NCBI GenBank assembly: GCA_905193155.1
Contig: CAJJNQ010000001.1
Location: 57,019-121,018, forward strand
Length of the DNA stretch: 64,000 bases
Direction of reading: 5' to 3'
DNA from: an uncultured Christensenella sp.
Lineage (GTDB): Bacteria; Bacillota; Clostridia; Christensenellales; UBA1750
The translations under genes were made by a program, and so were the position numbers. Below the pieces are notes generated by a model. That model ran no database searches, was not told the DNA's origin, and saw only the letters and a program-made list of their open reading frames with translations. Shown here piece by piece: positions 1 to 7,579 of this stretch (within the stretch, counting starts at the first letter, position 1; every line of letters starts with the position of its first letter).

Positions 1-728
1 ATGCGCTGAATCTCGTTCCGCTCCCGGATGCGCAGCATTTCCAGCTCTTCGCGCATGGAGCCGACAGAAGAAGGCTCGATGAACACCGTCGATCCGCTGG
101 ACGAGAGGTCTGCCACCGATCCCGCCACTTCGCGGCGGTGCTCCTTTTTCAGCGGCAGTACGAGCCTCCCGCCGCGCTGCGTGACAAACTGATCCGCAAA
201 CCAGCCCGGATGGGCGCGCAGCAGCGATTCCAGCTTGGCGCGCATCCGCTCCTCCACAATCTCCGCCTGACGGCGCACCGAGCGCAGCTCCGGCGAGGCG
301 CGGTCGTCCACCTCGTCGCCGCGAATGCAGCGCTCCACCTCATCCGCCAGCTCCGGCAGCGCGTCGATGGAAAACTGCCAGGCGGCGATCTCCGATGCGG
401 TTTCCTTCATGCGGCCGAGGTACAACTGCATCCTTCGGCAGGCGGTCAGAAACATGCCCAGCTTCGTCAGCTGGTCGGTGGAAAGGATCTCGTTCAGTTT
501 CAGCAGCGGCAATGCGGCTTCCACGCCGGTGATCGCCGTCAGCGGCGGGGCGGAAACCTCCAGGCAGCGCGCCGCCTGTCCGATCCAGTGCGCCCGCTGA
601 TGAATCAGTGCAAGGTCCTTGGTCGGGCGCAATTCCAGTGCGCGGCGGCGCGCCGCTTCGGTATGCGTCAATTCCGCAATCTGATCCAGTATGGTCGTAT
701 ATTCCAGCATTTCCAATGCGTCATTCAT
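1..728 (-). CDS. mutS2: Endonuclease MutS2, N-terminal part (cut by window edge)
   Basis: The 242 N-terminal residues of a MutS2-type protein, continuing past base 1. MutS2 proteins are cytosolic MutS-family ATPases with a C-terminal Smr nuclease domain; they act on branched DNA or collided ribosomes rather than in classical mismatch repair. Visible here are the family's opening (MNDALEMLEYTTIL), the conserved SPELRSVRRQ helix and the clamp/lever stretch ending VFIEPSSV. The ATPase and Smr domains lie outside the window. ATG at 728 overlaps the stop of the upstream GNAT gene as ATGA, so the two are probably translationally coupled. The family call is from remembered family sequence, without a search. 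Confidence 0.88.
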   Translation of the reverse strand, partial: MNDALEMLEYTTILDQIAELTHTEAARRRALELRPTKDLALIHQRAHWIGQAARCLEVSAPPLTAITGVEAALPLLKLNEILSTDQLTKLGMFLTACRRMQLYLGRMKETASEIAAWQFSIDALPELADEVERCIRGDEVDDRASPELRSVRRQAEIVEERMRAKLESLLRAHPGWFADQFVTQRGGRLVLPLKKEHRREVAGSVADLSSSGSTVFIEPSSVGSMREELEMLRIRERNEIQR

Positions 729-1336
729 TTCTCTGTTTTCCTCTTTTCCTTATGGGGGAAGTTCTTCTCGAATTCCTCCAGTTCTTTCGGATCAACCTGA
801 AATTCCGGTGCAAAGTACAGCACGCCGGAAATGTCTTTCAGTCCGTTCGGCTGCAATTCTATCGCCATCTGCACCTCCGGCTCGGTTACTTCCTCGATCT
901 GCACGCCAAACTCCTGTGCGCTCTTGAACCCGAAGCGGTGGTAATACTTCGGATTTCCGGTGATAAACACGCCGTTCCATCCCGCCTTTCCGGCCAATTC
1001 CAGCGTGTGACGCACCAGTGCGCCGCCTACGCCCCTGCCCTGCCATTCCGGCAGCACGCCGAGGGGGCCGAAGGCCGCCGTCTCCCATTGCTTTCCATCC
1101 GGGTGCTCAATTCGGGCTTTGGTATAGAGAATCTGCCCAACGATGCGTCCGTTTTCGTCCACTGCCACGCAAGAAAGGTCGCCAAGGCAGGCATCCTTCC
1201 CGCGCAGCTTGTGGACAATCAGGTGCTCATCGCACCCGGGTGCGTAGACGCCCCAGAACGCCTCCCGCACCAGATTTTCCACCTCGGCATAGTCCTTGGG
1301 CATCTCTTTTCGGATGGTGAATTTGTATTGCGTCAT
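725..1336 (-). CDS. GNAT family N-acetyltransferase
   Basis: A 203-residue cytosolic acyltransferase of the YhbS-like GNAT group. It shows the acetyl-CoA loop (LGVLPEWQGRGVGGALV, about residues 92-108), a preceding beta strand (AAFGPLGV) and the usual YYHRFGF motif near residue 131. Substrate unknown. A good RBS (CAGGAGG, 8 nt before ATG) sets the start. It lies between a 46-codon ORF and mutS2 in one transcription unit. The C-terminal tail is lysine/glutamate rich. Confidence 0.85.
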   Translation of the reverse strand: MTQYKFTIRKEMPKDYAEVENLVREAFWGVYAPGCDEHLIVHKLRGKDACLGDLSCVAVDENGRIVGQILYTKARIEHPDGKQWETAAFGPLGVLPEWQGRGVGGALVRHTLELAGKAGWNGVFITGNPKYYHRFGFKSAQEFGVQIEEVTEPEVQMAIELQPNGLKDISGVLYFAPEFQVDPKELEEFEKNFPHKEKRKTEK

Positions 1337-1354
1337 ACCGTTTTTTCCTCCTGT

Positions 1355-1495
1355 TCATCCGTTCTTTTCGGTTTCTTTCAGCATTTCTTCCAGCTTTTCC
1401 AGCAGAAAGGGCGGTTCGGCCGGCGGACGCGCAGACAAAGTCCTCCCGTGCTCGCGACACTTGTTCTGGATCTCCTTTGGCAATAATGAACGCAT
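1355..1495 (-). CDS. Small hypothetical protein, 46 residues
   Basis: An ORF of 46 codons starting MRSLLPKEIQNKCREHG, with a perfect AGGAGG five bases before ATG and its stop 19 bases before the GNAT start. The product is basic in its first half, and its last 15 residues (LLEKLEEMLKETEKNG) look like an amphipathic helix. No family recognised. The strong RBS and the position as first gene of the GNAT-mutS2 unit make it likely to be translated. Function unknown. Confidence 0.55.
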   Translation of the reverse strand: MRSLLPKEIQNKCREHGRTLSARPPAEPPFLLEKLEEMLKETEKNG

Positions 1496-1548
1496 GTAAA
1501 CCTCCTGTTCTGCGGGTGCAGACCGGGAGCGGGGAATTTTTTGAACGC

Positions 1549-1579
1549 AAAAAAGACTGCGGCAAAAGTACCGCAGTCT
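1549..1579 (-). terminator. Intrinsic terminator at the end of a long leader
   Basis: An 8-bp stem GACTGCGG/CCGCAGTC with an 8-nt loop, followed on the minus strand by TTTTTT. It lies before, not after, the 46-codon ORF, so it either ends a separate small RNA or acts as an attenuator. Confidence 0.8.
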
Positions 1580-1796
1580 CATCATTCTTCCATGACGGAG
1601 AAAATGCGACTTGACGATGTGTTTTTGCGCCCATAACACCCGCCCGCATCTGCCCCGCTTTTTTTCAAATTGGGGTCAGAAAACACACCTGCGAAAAAGA
1701 TGCTTTTCCGCAGCCTTGCGAGAGGGAAACCTATTCGGTTCCTTAGTTATGAGCAATAACCGACATCCACAGTCCTCCGTGTTTCTTCTTCAAACC
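1549..1796 (-). ncRNA. Candidate structured leader or small RNA of about 250 nt
   Basis: A consensus promoter at 1803-1831 would start a minus-strand RNA near 1796 that ends at the terminator 1549-1579. The interval has no convincing ORF but has paired segments: a long-range helix (ACGGAG with CTCCGT, GACT with AGTC, GATGT with ACATC) enclosing several local hairpins, one an 11-bp stem CTGCGGAAAAG/CTTTTTCGCAG. I could not match it to a riboswitch, T-box or 6S family from memory. It could regulate the downstream 46-codon ORF, GNAT and mutS2, or be independent. Confidence 0.4.
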
Positions 1797-1802
1797 GGCT
1801 TC

Positions 1803-1831
1803 AGTATACGCCGGAAAAAGGCCTCTGTCAA
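1803..1831 (-). promoter_or_regulatory. Sigma-A promoter for the structured leader
   Basis: On the minus strand: TTGACA (1831-1826), 17-bp spacer, TATACT (1808-1803). It overlaps the stop codon of the upstream esterase gene. Confidence 0.75.
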
Positions 1832-2697
1832 GCCTCCATATTCTCATCCAGCCAATCGGCAATGGCGGCGAGCAGCTTTTCCTGAGAGAATTCGACGGTC
1901 GCATGCGCCGCGCCCTTGACGATGATCAGGTCGCAGGGAACGCCCGCGGCGGTGAGCTTGTCGTAAAGCGCCTGCGACTGCGCAAAGGGCACCAAAGTAT
2001 CCTTGTCGCCGTGCAGGATCAAAAACGGCGGCGCGGAAGGTGAAACATATTCGATGGGGCTGGCCTCCCTGGCAAGCTCCATCTTATCCTGCGGATAACC
2101 GCCCAGCAGTTTTACGAGGTTCGCCGTCGGCGGGATGGCGGATCTATCCGCGCCCCTGGCCTTTGCAGCCGCCACCAGGTCGACCACGCCGTACCAATCC
2201 ACCACCGCCTGCACGCGGTCGGAAACCGCGCTCCACTGATCGCCCTTGAACTCGGGCTTATCGGGCGTGAGGCCTGCCAGCGACACGAGATGTCCGCCCG
2301 CAGAATCGCCCATCACCGCAATGCGGTCGGGATCGGCGCGGAACTTCTCCGCGTTGGCGCGCACGAAGCGGATCGCCGTCTTGACATCGATGATCTGCGC
2401 CGGGAAAGGCGCTGTGTTGCTGATGCGGTATTCCGCCAGGCAGACGATATAGCCGCGCTTGGCGAACAGCGCCATATCGGTCAGCCGGTTTTCCGGCTCG
2501 CAGCATTCCCAGCCGCCGCCGCAGATCCAGATCAGCACCGGATATCCCTTGCCCTCCGGGGCCTTGGCCGGATAGACGACGTGCATCTTCAGCGGAATTG
2601 CACCCGTGTTATAGATATCGGGAACAAAGGAGAAAGTCAGCCCCAGAGCAGTATGCACCTCGGGCTCGAGATGATCGAATTCCATCGTGCGAATCAT
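1828..2697 (-). CDS. Alpha/beta hydrolase (esterase/lipase, BD-FAE type)
   Basis: A 289-residue cytosolic hydrolase with the alpha/beta-hydrolase layout. An oxyanion segment (ICGGGW, with C replacing the usual H of HGGG) lies near residue 56, the nucleophile elbow GDSAGGH near 129, the acid in HGDKDTLVP and the catalytic His in GAAHAT near the C terminus. The start is ATG 2697, preceded by AAGGAGGG at 7 nt; the open frame upstream of it is antisense to or inside the MarR gene. It lies 88 bp downstream of the MarR gene, suggesting co-transcription and control by that regulator. Natural ester substrate unknown. Confidence 0.85.
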   Translation of the reverse strand: MIRTMEFDHLEPEVHTALGLTFSFVPDIYNTGAIPLKMHVVYPAKAPEGKGYPVLIWICGGGWECCEPENRLTDMALFAKRGYIVCLAEYRISNTAPFPAQIIDVKTAIRFVRANAEKFRADPDRIAVMGDSAGGHLVSLAGLTPDKPEFKGDQWSAVSDRVQAVVDWYGVVDLVAAAKARGADRSAIPPTANLVKLLGGYPQDKMELAREASPIEYVSPSAPPFLILHGDKDTLVPFAQSQALYDKLTAAGVPCDLIIVKGAAHATVEFSQEKLLAAIADWLDENMEA

Positions 2698-2785
2698 AAT
2701 TGGCCCTCCTTGACGTCGATTCAAAGCAGGGGACGCTCCTCCCCCGTTTCTTTCGTTACCAGCATACCCCGGTCTAAATCGATTG

Positions 2786-3232
2786 TCAATCAATGGCAGA
2801 GCGCTCCTGTTCAGAAACGTTTTCAAAGAGCTGATTCAATACGCGCAGAAAAACCCCCCGCTCCTCATTCGTCACGCCGCAATAGAGGATATCGGTCAGC
2901 TCCTGCGTGGCCTCATGACAGGCCTGGCGGTGGCTGCGTCCGCTGCGGGTGAGCTTAACGCGCACCACGCGCCGGTCTTTTTCATCGCCGGATCGCTCCA
3001 CAAGGCCGAATTGCTCCATTCTCGTCAGCGAAAGCGACAATGTGGATTTGTCGAGCGATGTCATTTCCGACAGTTTTCGTACCGGAATATCATCCTGTTC
3101 ATAAAGAGCCATTAAAATGCGTCCCTGCGCGGGAGAGAGTCTGCCCAGCCCGTGTCTGCGAAGCAGCCTGGTAAGCAGTCTTTCCTTGATATGATACACT
3201 CCGGACAGAGCAAATAAAGACTTATCCTGCAT
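2786..3232 (-). CDS. MarR family transcriptional regulator
   Basis: A 148-residue winged-helix repressor of MarR type. The HTH is IPVRKLSEMTSLDKSTLSLS (about residues 49-68), followed by the wing (GDEKDRRVVRVKLTRSGR) and dimerisation helices at both ends. MarR proteins usually sense small phenolic or xenobiotic compounds and repress neighbouring genes. It is encoded just upstream of the esterase and divergent from the fucose isomerase-like gene, across an A+T-rich intergenic region with promoters on both strands. Confidence 0.9.
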   Translation of the reverse strand: MQDKSLFALSGVYHIKERLLTRLLRRHGLGRLSPAQGRILMALYEQDDIPVRKLSEMTSLDKSTLSLSLTRMEQFGLVERSGDEKDRRVVRVKLTRSGRSHRQACHEATQELTDILYCGVTNEERGVFLRVLNQLFENVSEQERSAID

Positions 3233-3268
3233 ATGGTCGGTCCCCTAACTTGTATTATTTCATTGCCT

Positions 3269-3297
3269 ATTATACAGAACTATGTTGTGATTTGCAA
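3269..3297 (-). promoter_or_regulatory. Promoter of the MarR-esterase unit
   Basis: Minus strand TTGCAA (3297-3292), 17-bp spacer, TATAAT (3274-3269). The surrounding 3240-3370 region is markedly A+T rich compared with the genes. Confidence 0.7.
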
Positions 3298-3442
3298 TAG
3301 TTTTACACGAATTATTCCATCAAAAATCTAAATTTTATTTTTGTTTTCATTCAAAACTTTATTAGCACATTTCGGTAAGATTAGCCCCGGTTCATTCATT
3401 GAATTGTTTCAACTTATTCATTGGAAATTTGTACTCCGCCCT

Positions 3443-3470
3443 TTGCAATTTGCGGCGAAGATGATACAAT
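3443..3470 (+). promoter_or_regulatory. Promoter of the fucose isomerase-like gene
   Basis: TTGCAA, 16-bp spacer, TACAAT, about 38 bases before the start codon. Confidence 0.6.
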
Positions 3471-3508
3471 AAATGTAGAGTCTGGAACGAACATGGAGGT
3501 GTTCCCCA

Positions 3509-4996
3509 ATGTACGATAATCTTCCGGTTGTCAAGCTCGGCCTGGTTGCGACCAGCCGCGACTGCTTCCCCATTCAGCTCTCCGCCAAGCGCAAAGCGGC
3601 CATCGTGGATGCTTACACGAAGGCAGGCGGCGAAATCGTAGACATCCCCACCATTATTGAGTCCGAAAACGACGCGATGAAGGCGCTGGATGAGCTCAAG
3701 GCCGCCGGCTGCAACGCGCTGGTGGTGTTCCTGGGCAACTTCGGCCCCGAGGGCCCGGAGACCATGCTGGCCGATAAATTCGGCGGCCCGACGATGTTTG
3801 TGGCGGCCGCTGAGGAGACCGGCGACAACCTGATCGACGGCCGCGGCGACGCCTACTGCGGCATGCTCAACGCAAGCTATTCGATCGGCCTGAAGAACCT
3901 CAAAAACGTTTACATTCCCGAATATCCTGTGGGCACCTGCGATGAAATCGCCTCGCTGATCTGCGAATTTGTGCCGATCGCGGCGGTTAAGCTGGGTCTT
4001 TCCAACCTGAAGGTGTTCTCCTTCGGCCCGCGCCCTTATGACTTCATCGCCTGCAACGCGCCCATCAAGCCCTTGTTCGACCTGGGCATCAACATCCAGG
4101 AGAACTCCGAGCTGGATCTGTTCGCCGCGTTCAACGCGCATGAGAACGATCCCCGCATCGCGGAAGTCGCTGCGGACATGGCCAAGGAGCTGGGCAGCGA
4201 CAATCCTTACGCCGGCATACTGCCCAAGCTTGCGCAGTATGAAATCACCCTGCTTGACTGGGCGGAGGCCAACAAGGGCGCGGCGAAGTACTTTGTCTTT
4301 GCCAACAAGTGCTGGCCGGCCTTCCAGACGCAGTTCGGCTTCGTGCCCTGCTATGTCAACAGCCGCCTGACCGGCCGCTGCATCCCCGTCTCCTGCGAAG
4401 TGGATATCTACGGCGCGGTTTCGGAGTACATCCTCTGTTGCGTGACGGGCGCCGCTCCCACCCTGCTCGACATCAACAACACCGTTCCCGAGGATATGTA
4501 CGAGGCGGAGATCAAGGACTCCACCGACTACAAGCTGACCGATACCTTCATGGGCTTCCACTGCGGCAACACCGCTTCCTGCTACCTGCGCAATCCGCAC
4601 ATGAACTTCCAGCGCATCATGAAGCGTTCGCTTGAGCCCGACACCGAGCCCAACATCACTCGCGGCACGCTCGAGGGCGACATCATCCCCGGCGACATCA
4701 CCTTCTTCCGTCTTCAGGGCGCGGCGGACTGCAAGCTGCAGTCCTACATCGCACAGGGCGAGGTGCTGCCCGTTGCAACCCGCTCCTTCGGCGGCATCGG
4801 TGTGTTCGCCATTCCGGAGATGAAGCGCTTCTATCGCCATGTGCTGGTGGCCAAGCACTACCCGCATCACGGTGCGGTGGGCTTCGCTCATGTGGGCAAG
4901 GTCCTCTTCGAGGCCATGAAGCTGATGGGCGTTCCGGACATCGCGTTCAACCAGCCCAAGGGCATGCTCTACAAGGACGAAAACCCCTTCGCATAA
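3509..4996 (+). CDS. L-fucose/L-arabinose isomerase family protein
   Basis: A 495-residue protein of the L-fucose isomerase superfamily, cytosolic metal-dependent aldose-ketose isomerases. The N-terminal domain begins VVKLGLVATSRDCFPI; the middle domain has the ENSELDLFAAFN segment; the C-terminal domain carries FHCGNTASCYL and a late HYPHHGAVGFAHVG segment with likely metal-binding histidines. Its divergence from FucI makes the sugar uncertain. RBS GGAGG precedes ATG 3509. It is monocistronic, ending in a strong terminator. The divergent MarR gene may control it. Confidence 0.75.
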   Translation: MYDNLPVVKLGLVATSRDCFPIQLSAKRKAAIVDAYTKAGGEIVDIPTIIESENDAMKALDELKAAGCNALVVFLGNFGPEGPETMLADKFGGPTMFVAAAEETGDNLIDGRGDAYCGMLNASYSIGLKNLKNVYIPEYPVGTCDEIASLICEFVPIAAVKLGLSNLKVFSFGPRPYDFIACNAPIKPLFDLGINIQENSELDLFAAFNAHENDPRIAEVAADMAKELGSDNPYAGILPKLAQYEITLLDWAEANKGAAKYFVFANKCWPAFQTQFGFVPCYVNSRLTGRCIPVSCEVDIYGAVSEYILCCVTGAAPTLLDINNTVPEDMYEAEIKDSTDYKLTDTFMGFHCGNTASCYLRNPHMNFQRIMKRSLEPDTEPNITRGTLEGDIIPGDITFFRLQGAADCKLQSYIAQGEVLPVATRSFGGIGVFAIPEMKRFYRHVLVAKHYPHHGAVGFAHVGKVLFEAMKLMGVPDIAFNQPKGMLYKDENPFA

Positions 4997-5015
4997 TTCC
5001 CGCTTAAAAGCCCTG

Positions 5016-5050
5016 TGCGGCGCACAGCAAAAGCTGCGCGCCGCATTTTT
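5016..5050 (+). terminator. Intrinsic terminator
   Basis: Stem TGCGGCGCACAGC/GCTGCGCGCCGCA (one mismatch) with an AAAA loop, then TTTTT. Confidence 0.85.
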
Positions 5051-5123
5051 ATTCTTGTAATCCCGCCGCGTTTGGAGTATGCTTTTTTTATCCTTGAATG
5101 AAACCGAAAGGGGGCTTTCCCTC

Positions 5124-5369
5124 ATGACCGATTCCTTTGACCTGCAGGAGCCGACCGAACGCGAGCTGCTGGAAGCCATCTTCCGCGCCTCGCTCAGCGA
5201 AGAAGAGCAGCAGCTCCCGCTGGATCTTCTGCTCGACATCGCAATGGATGAAAACGCAGAGGAAAGCGATTCGTTCAGCGCCGTTCCGCCGTCCCACCTT
5301 CGCCGCAAGGAGGTGCCGGAGATGACCGCCGAGGAGTTTCTCAAAATGATGCACGGCGAAGACGATTGA
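5124..5369 (+). CDS. Small acidic hypothetical protein
   Basis: An 81-residue acidic protein (MTDSFDLQEPTERELLEA...), largely helical and rich in Glu, Asp and Leu, with no membrane segment or recognised family. ATG 5124 is chosen because AAAGGGGG lies about 8 nt upstream; an earlier in-frame ATG at 5079 has no RBS. It ends with MTAEEFLKMMHGEDD and is followed by a strong hairpin. An open frame on the opposite strand is less plausible because it would run into the terminators. Function unknown. Confidence 0.5.
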   Translation: MTDSFDLQEPTERELLEAIFRASLSEEEQQLPLDLLLDIAMDENAEESDSFSAVPPSHLRRKEVPEMTAEEFLKMMHGEDD

Positions 5370-5380
5370 TCCTCGCACCA

Positions 5381-5446
5381 AAAATGAGCAGCCTCGCCGC
5401 AAGACTGACGTCTTGCGGCGAGGCTGCTGCGTTGCGGTCTTTTTTG
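5381..5446. terminator. Bidirectional intrinsic terminator
   Basis: A long perfect stem at 5387-5428 (arms beginning AGCAGCCTCGCCGCAAGAC, loop TGAC). A T-run follows on the plus strand (TCTTTTTT) and another on the minus strand (TCATTTTT), so it can serve both the small acidic gene and flavodoxin. Confidence 0.85.
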
Positions 5447-5475
5447 ATGAGCAGGAAGATTACGGGTTATGGAAA

Positions 5476-5898
5476 TTAGTTCAGCGCCGCGCCCAGAGCC
5501 TTGCAGGCTTCCAGAGCGTCGTCGTCGGGTGCGTCGTTGCAGATCACGCTGTCGCAGGCCAGCACAGCGCCGTCTCCCTTGCAGGTCTCTTCCCAGGTGC
5601 GCATCCAGGCGCCGTCGCCCCAGCCGTAGGAACCAAACAGCGCGATCTTTTTGCCGGAAAGGGAGCTTTCGCACGCGGAGAACATGGGCTCAAACTCGCT
5701 CTCCTCCAGGACCTCGTCGCCCATGGCAGGGCAACCGAAGGCAGCGGCGTCATAGGACGCCAGGGACGCGGGATCGAATTCCGACGCAGTAAAGATGCTC
5801 ACGTCCGCGCCGGCGGCCTTAGCGCCCTCTGCAACCGCGTTGGCCATGGCTTCGGTGTTGCCTGTGCCGCTCCAGTAGATGACTGCGATTTTGCTCAT
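5476..5898 (-). CDS. Flavodoxin
   Basis: A 140-residue short-chain flavodoxin, a cytosolic FMN electron carrier that replaces ferredoxin when iron is scarce. The FMN phosphate loop SGTGNTE is at residues 10-16, the GSYGWGDG isoalloxazine loop near 89-96 and the acidic DDDALEAC helix near the C terminus. It is the last gene of a DUF2325-DUF3793-flavodoxin unit whose upstream region carries a perfect palindrome like those around feoAB. Iron-responsive expression is therefore inferred. Confidence 0.93.
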   Translation of the reverse strand: MSKIAVIYWSGTGNTEAMANAVAEGAKAAGADVSIFTASEFDPASLASYDAAAFGCPAMGDEVLEESEFEPMFSACESSLSGKKIALFGSYGWGDGAWMRTWEETCKGDGAVLACDSVICNDAPDDDALEACKALGAALN

Positions 5899-5937
5899 GT
5901 GTTTGTTCCTCCTTTGAAATTGGGTTTGATTTATTCG

Positions 5938-6489
5938 TCAAACGGCTACGGTGAGCCGGTCGATCGTTGTTCCTCTGCGCAGGCACGCACAGTAGATGTC
6001 GGTGCATTTTTGATACATGGCGAATTTTCTCCTCGCGGATTCCACATCTCCATAGACCTTCCAGCAGCCCACGCATTTGCAGTGCAGCGCGCGATTTTCA
6101 ATGTATCCGCGCACGTCCTCCGGCGGGTAGCCCAGGAACAGGCCGATTTCATGCGGGAAGGCGGATTGCTCCTTCAACCGATGTACAAGCGCCGCTACGC
6201 AGCGCTCCGGACAGCCGCAGGGATAACCGATGGGCTCCAGCAGCGCCGCAGCCTGTGCGTCTTTCAGATCCTGCGCCAGCCGTTTGGGTCGATAAAGGTA
6301 GATCAGTGCGCGTCCGTTCTCCCGCCGCAGGGGCAAGGCGCGCAGACCCTTGGGGACCAGCACGCGGTTCAGCGCCCGCAAATCGTTCCGCAGCGCTTCC
6401 TCCGAAGTATATTCGGCGGCAAAGAGATTCGCGGTTTTGAGCCCCGCCAACGTCGGGGAACAGTGGCGAACGATCAGATCCTCACTCAT
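5938..6489 (-). CDS. DUF3793 family protein
   Basis: A 183-residue Cys-rich protein of the DUF3793 family, common in Clostridia next to flavodoxin and iron genes; its function is not known to me. Three Cys clusters stand out: YPCGCPERC, HCKCVGCWKVYG and CTDIYCACLRRG. The HEIGLFLGYPPEDV segment is typical of the family. ATG 6489 has AAGGAGGG at 9 nt; a longer frame exists upstream but overlaps DUF2325. It sits between DUF2325 and flavodoxin, so a redox or metal role is plausible but unproven. Confidence 0.8.
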   Translation of the reverse strand: MSEDLIVRHCSPTLAGLKTANLFAAEYTSEEALRNDLRALNRVLVPKGLRALPLRRENGRALIYLYRPKRLAQDLKDAQAAALLEPIGYPCGCPERCVAALVHRLKEQSAFPHEIGLFLGYPPEDVRGYIENRALHCKCVGCWKVYGDVESARRKFAMYQKCTDIYCACLRRGTTIDRLTVAV

Positions 6490-6529
6490 GGTCTCGGACC
6501 CTCCTTCTGCTGCGCTTGCACGCGCCCTT

Positions 6530-6811
6530 TTACTGGGCATATTGATCCAGGATGCCGCGCAGAGCGGCCATGGAGCTGGAGTGGCAGCGCGCCACCACGG
6601 TGTCTCTGCCGCGCGTTTCGTTCAGCGCACAGTTCAGCATTTTATGGGAGACCGTACCGGTGAACAGCACCAGCAGGTCGGGGCAGCCGATTTTGTTTTT
6701 CAGACCGCCGCTGGTCTTGGCAAACACCTTTGCGTCGCAGCGATACTGCGCGCACAGATCCTTGTATTGGCGAACCATACACTCATTTCCGCCGATGATG
6801 ACGATGCTCAT
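6530..6811 (-). CDS. DUF2325 domain-containing protein
   Basis: A 93-residue protein matching the DUF2325 pattern: MSIVIIGGNE at the N terminus, a Cys in CAQYRC, then DLLVLFTGTVSHKM and CHSSSMAALRGIL. Members are small Rossmann-like proteins of unknown function, often beside iron/flavodoxin genes in Firmicutes. It is the first gene of the flavodoxin unit, directly below a perfect palindrome (6836-6855). Confidence 0.82.
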   Translation of the reverse strand: MSIVIIGGNECMVRQYKDLCAQYRCDAKVFAKTSGGLKNKIGCPDLLVLFTGTVSHKMLNCALNETRGRDTVVARCHSSSMAALRGILDQYAQ

Positions 6812-6835
6812 GGAAGTCAGCTCCTTTCCACTCTG

Positions 6836-6855
6836 TGGTTAGTTATTACTAACCA
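6836..6855. promoter_or_regulatory. Perfect palindrome, probable DtxR-family operator
   Basis: Arms TGGTTAGT and ACTAACCA, fully complementary, separated by TATT. It lies 25 bp before the DUF2325 start and 15 bp past the terminator hairpin of the DtxR-family gene. Similar palindromes occur at 10109, 10686, 10720, 10793 and 40351. Confidence 0.75.
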
Positions 6856-6869
6856 ATGTGTTTAAGAAG

Positions 6870-6889
6870 GTGCGGCGCGAACGCCGCAC
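6870..6889 (-). terminator. Hairpin after the DtxR-family gene
   Basis: A perfect 8-bp stem GTGCGGCG/CGCCGCAC with a TTCG tetraloop on the minus strand, 13 bp past the stop. The following T-run is weak (CTTCTT). Confidence 0.6.
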
Positions 6890-6902
6890 GAAAAAGAAGA
6901 GG

Positions 6903-7295
6903 TCATTCCGCAAGAATTGCGAGGATCATTCTGCTGCACATCTGCTGCAAACAATCCGCAGGCAGCTCGGCGATCAGCGCATAGGCGGCGGATCGCGCAT
7001 CTGCGGTACAGGGCAGCAGGGCGCTGAAATGATTGCAGATGGTTTGGAAGTAGCTTTCGTATTGATCGGCCAGCTCGCGTCCGGCGGGCGTGAAGCGCAC
7101 CGTGCCGTAGCGGTCCTTATCGACCAGGGAAAGCTTTTTCAGGGTATCCATCATGGCGTGGACGCTGGGTTTGGAAACGCCTAGAGCCTCTGCGATGCTG
7201 ACGCAGCGCACGCCCCTCTGGTCTCCGTCCAGATCCCGCAGCGCCAACAGATAACGGATGTTGGCCGCCGTGAGGTCCTTGCCGGTATTCGCCAT
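6903..7295 (-). CDS. DtxR/MntR family metalloregulator
   Basis: A 130-residue metal-dependent repressor of DtxR/MntR type. The winged HTH is VRCVSIAEALGVSKPSVHAMM (about residues 29-49), followed by a wing (RYGTVRFTPAGRELA) and a dimerisation region with His, Cys and acidic residues. It lacks the C-terminal SH3-like domain of long DtxR proteins, so it resembles MntR/SirR in size. ATG 7295 follows GTGGAGG at 8 nt. Between feoB and flavodoxin, it is the obvious candidate to bind the TTAGT-type palindromes, repressing iron uptake when Fe(II) is plentiful. Confidence 0.85.
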   Translation of the reverse strand: MANTGKDLTAANIRYLLALRDLDGDQRGVRCVSIAEALGVSKPSVHAMMDTLKKLSLVDKDRYGTVRFTPAGRELADQYESYFQTICNHFSALLPCTADARSAAYALIAELPADCLQQMCSRMILAILAE

Positions 7296-7315
7296 GACTT
7301 TCACCTCCACAGTAG

Positions 7316-7359
7316 AAAAAATGGGGAGCGCGGCAGAAGGGAATCCGTCGTGCTCCCCC
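7316..7359 (-). terminator. Intrinsic terminator after the feo operon
   Basis: Minus strand GGGGAGCACG/CGCGCTCCCC stem (one mismatch) with a long loop, then ATTTTTT. It separates the feo operon from the DtxR gene. Confidence 0.7.
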
Positions 7360-7373
7360 AAAGAGGAAGGGGA

Positions 7374-7547
7374 TCACTCGTGGCAGTGGCCACCGCAGCC
7401 GCCATGGCAGGCGCTGCAATCACCGCCGCAGGAGGATTTTCCCTGCCGCTTGCCACGCACCATGCTGACGATGATCAGCGTGACGATCGTGACAAGCACC
7501 GCAATGATGACGATGTTGCCGACATTGGCAGACAACCAGCTAAGCAT
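7374..7547 (-). CDS. FeoB-associated Cys-rich membrane protein
   Basis: A 57-residue protein, too short for most gene callers. A single hydrophobic segment (VGNIVIIAVLVTIVTLIIV, about residues 9-27) is followed by a basic stretch and a Cys/His-rich tail (SCGGDCSACHGGCGGHCHE). This is the FeoB-associated Cys-rich membrane protein family, thought to sit next to FeoB and possibly handle Fe(II) or assist the channel. AAAGGAGG precedes ATG 7547; it starts 32 bp after the feoB stop. Confidence 0.88.
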   Translation of the reverse strand: MLSWLSANVGNIVIIAVLVTIVTLIIVSMVRGKRQGKSSCGGDCSACHGGCGGHCHE

Positions 7548-7579
7548 ATTGAAAACCTCCTTTGCAGCGATGAACCGAA

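Noticed and set aside
1549..1796. T-box or 6S RNA identity for the leader
   Set aside because: No T-box sequence (GGUGGNACCGCG) and no rod-like 6S fold with a central bubble; enclosed multi-hairpin structure instead. Left unassigned.
3392..5674. A 760-codon open frame on the minus strand across the isomerase gene
   Set aside because: It is antisense to the recognisable isomerase and the small acidic gene, crosses two terminators, and has low-complexity composition. It is a by-product of high-GC third positions.
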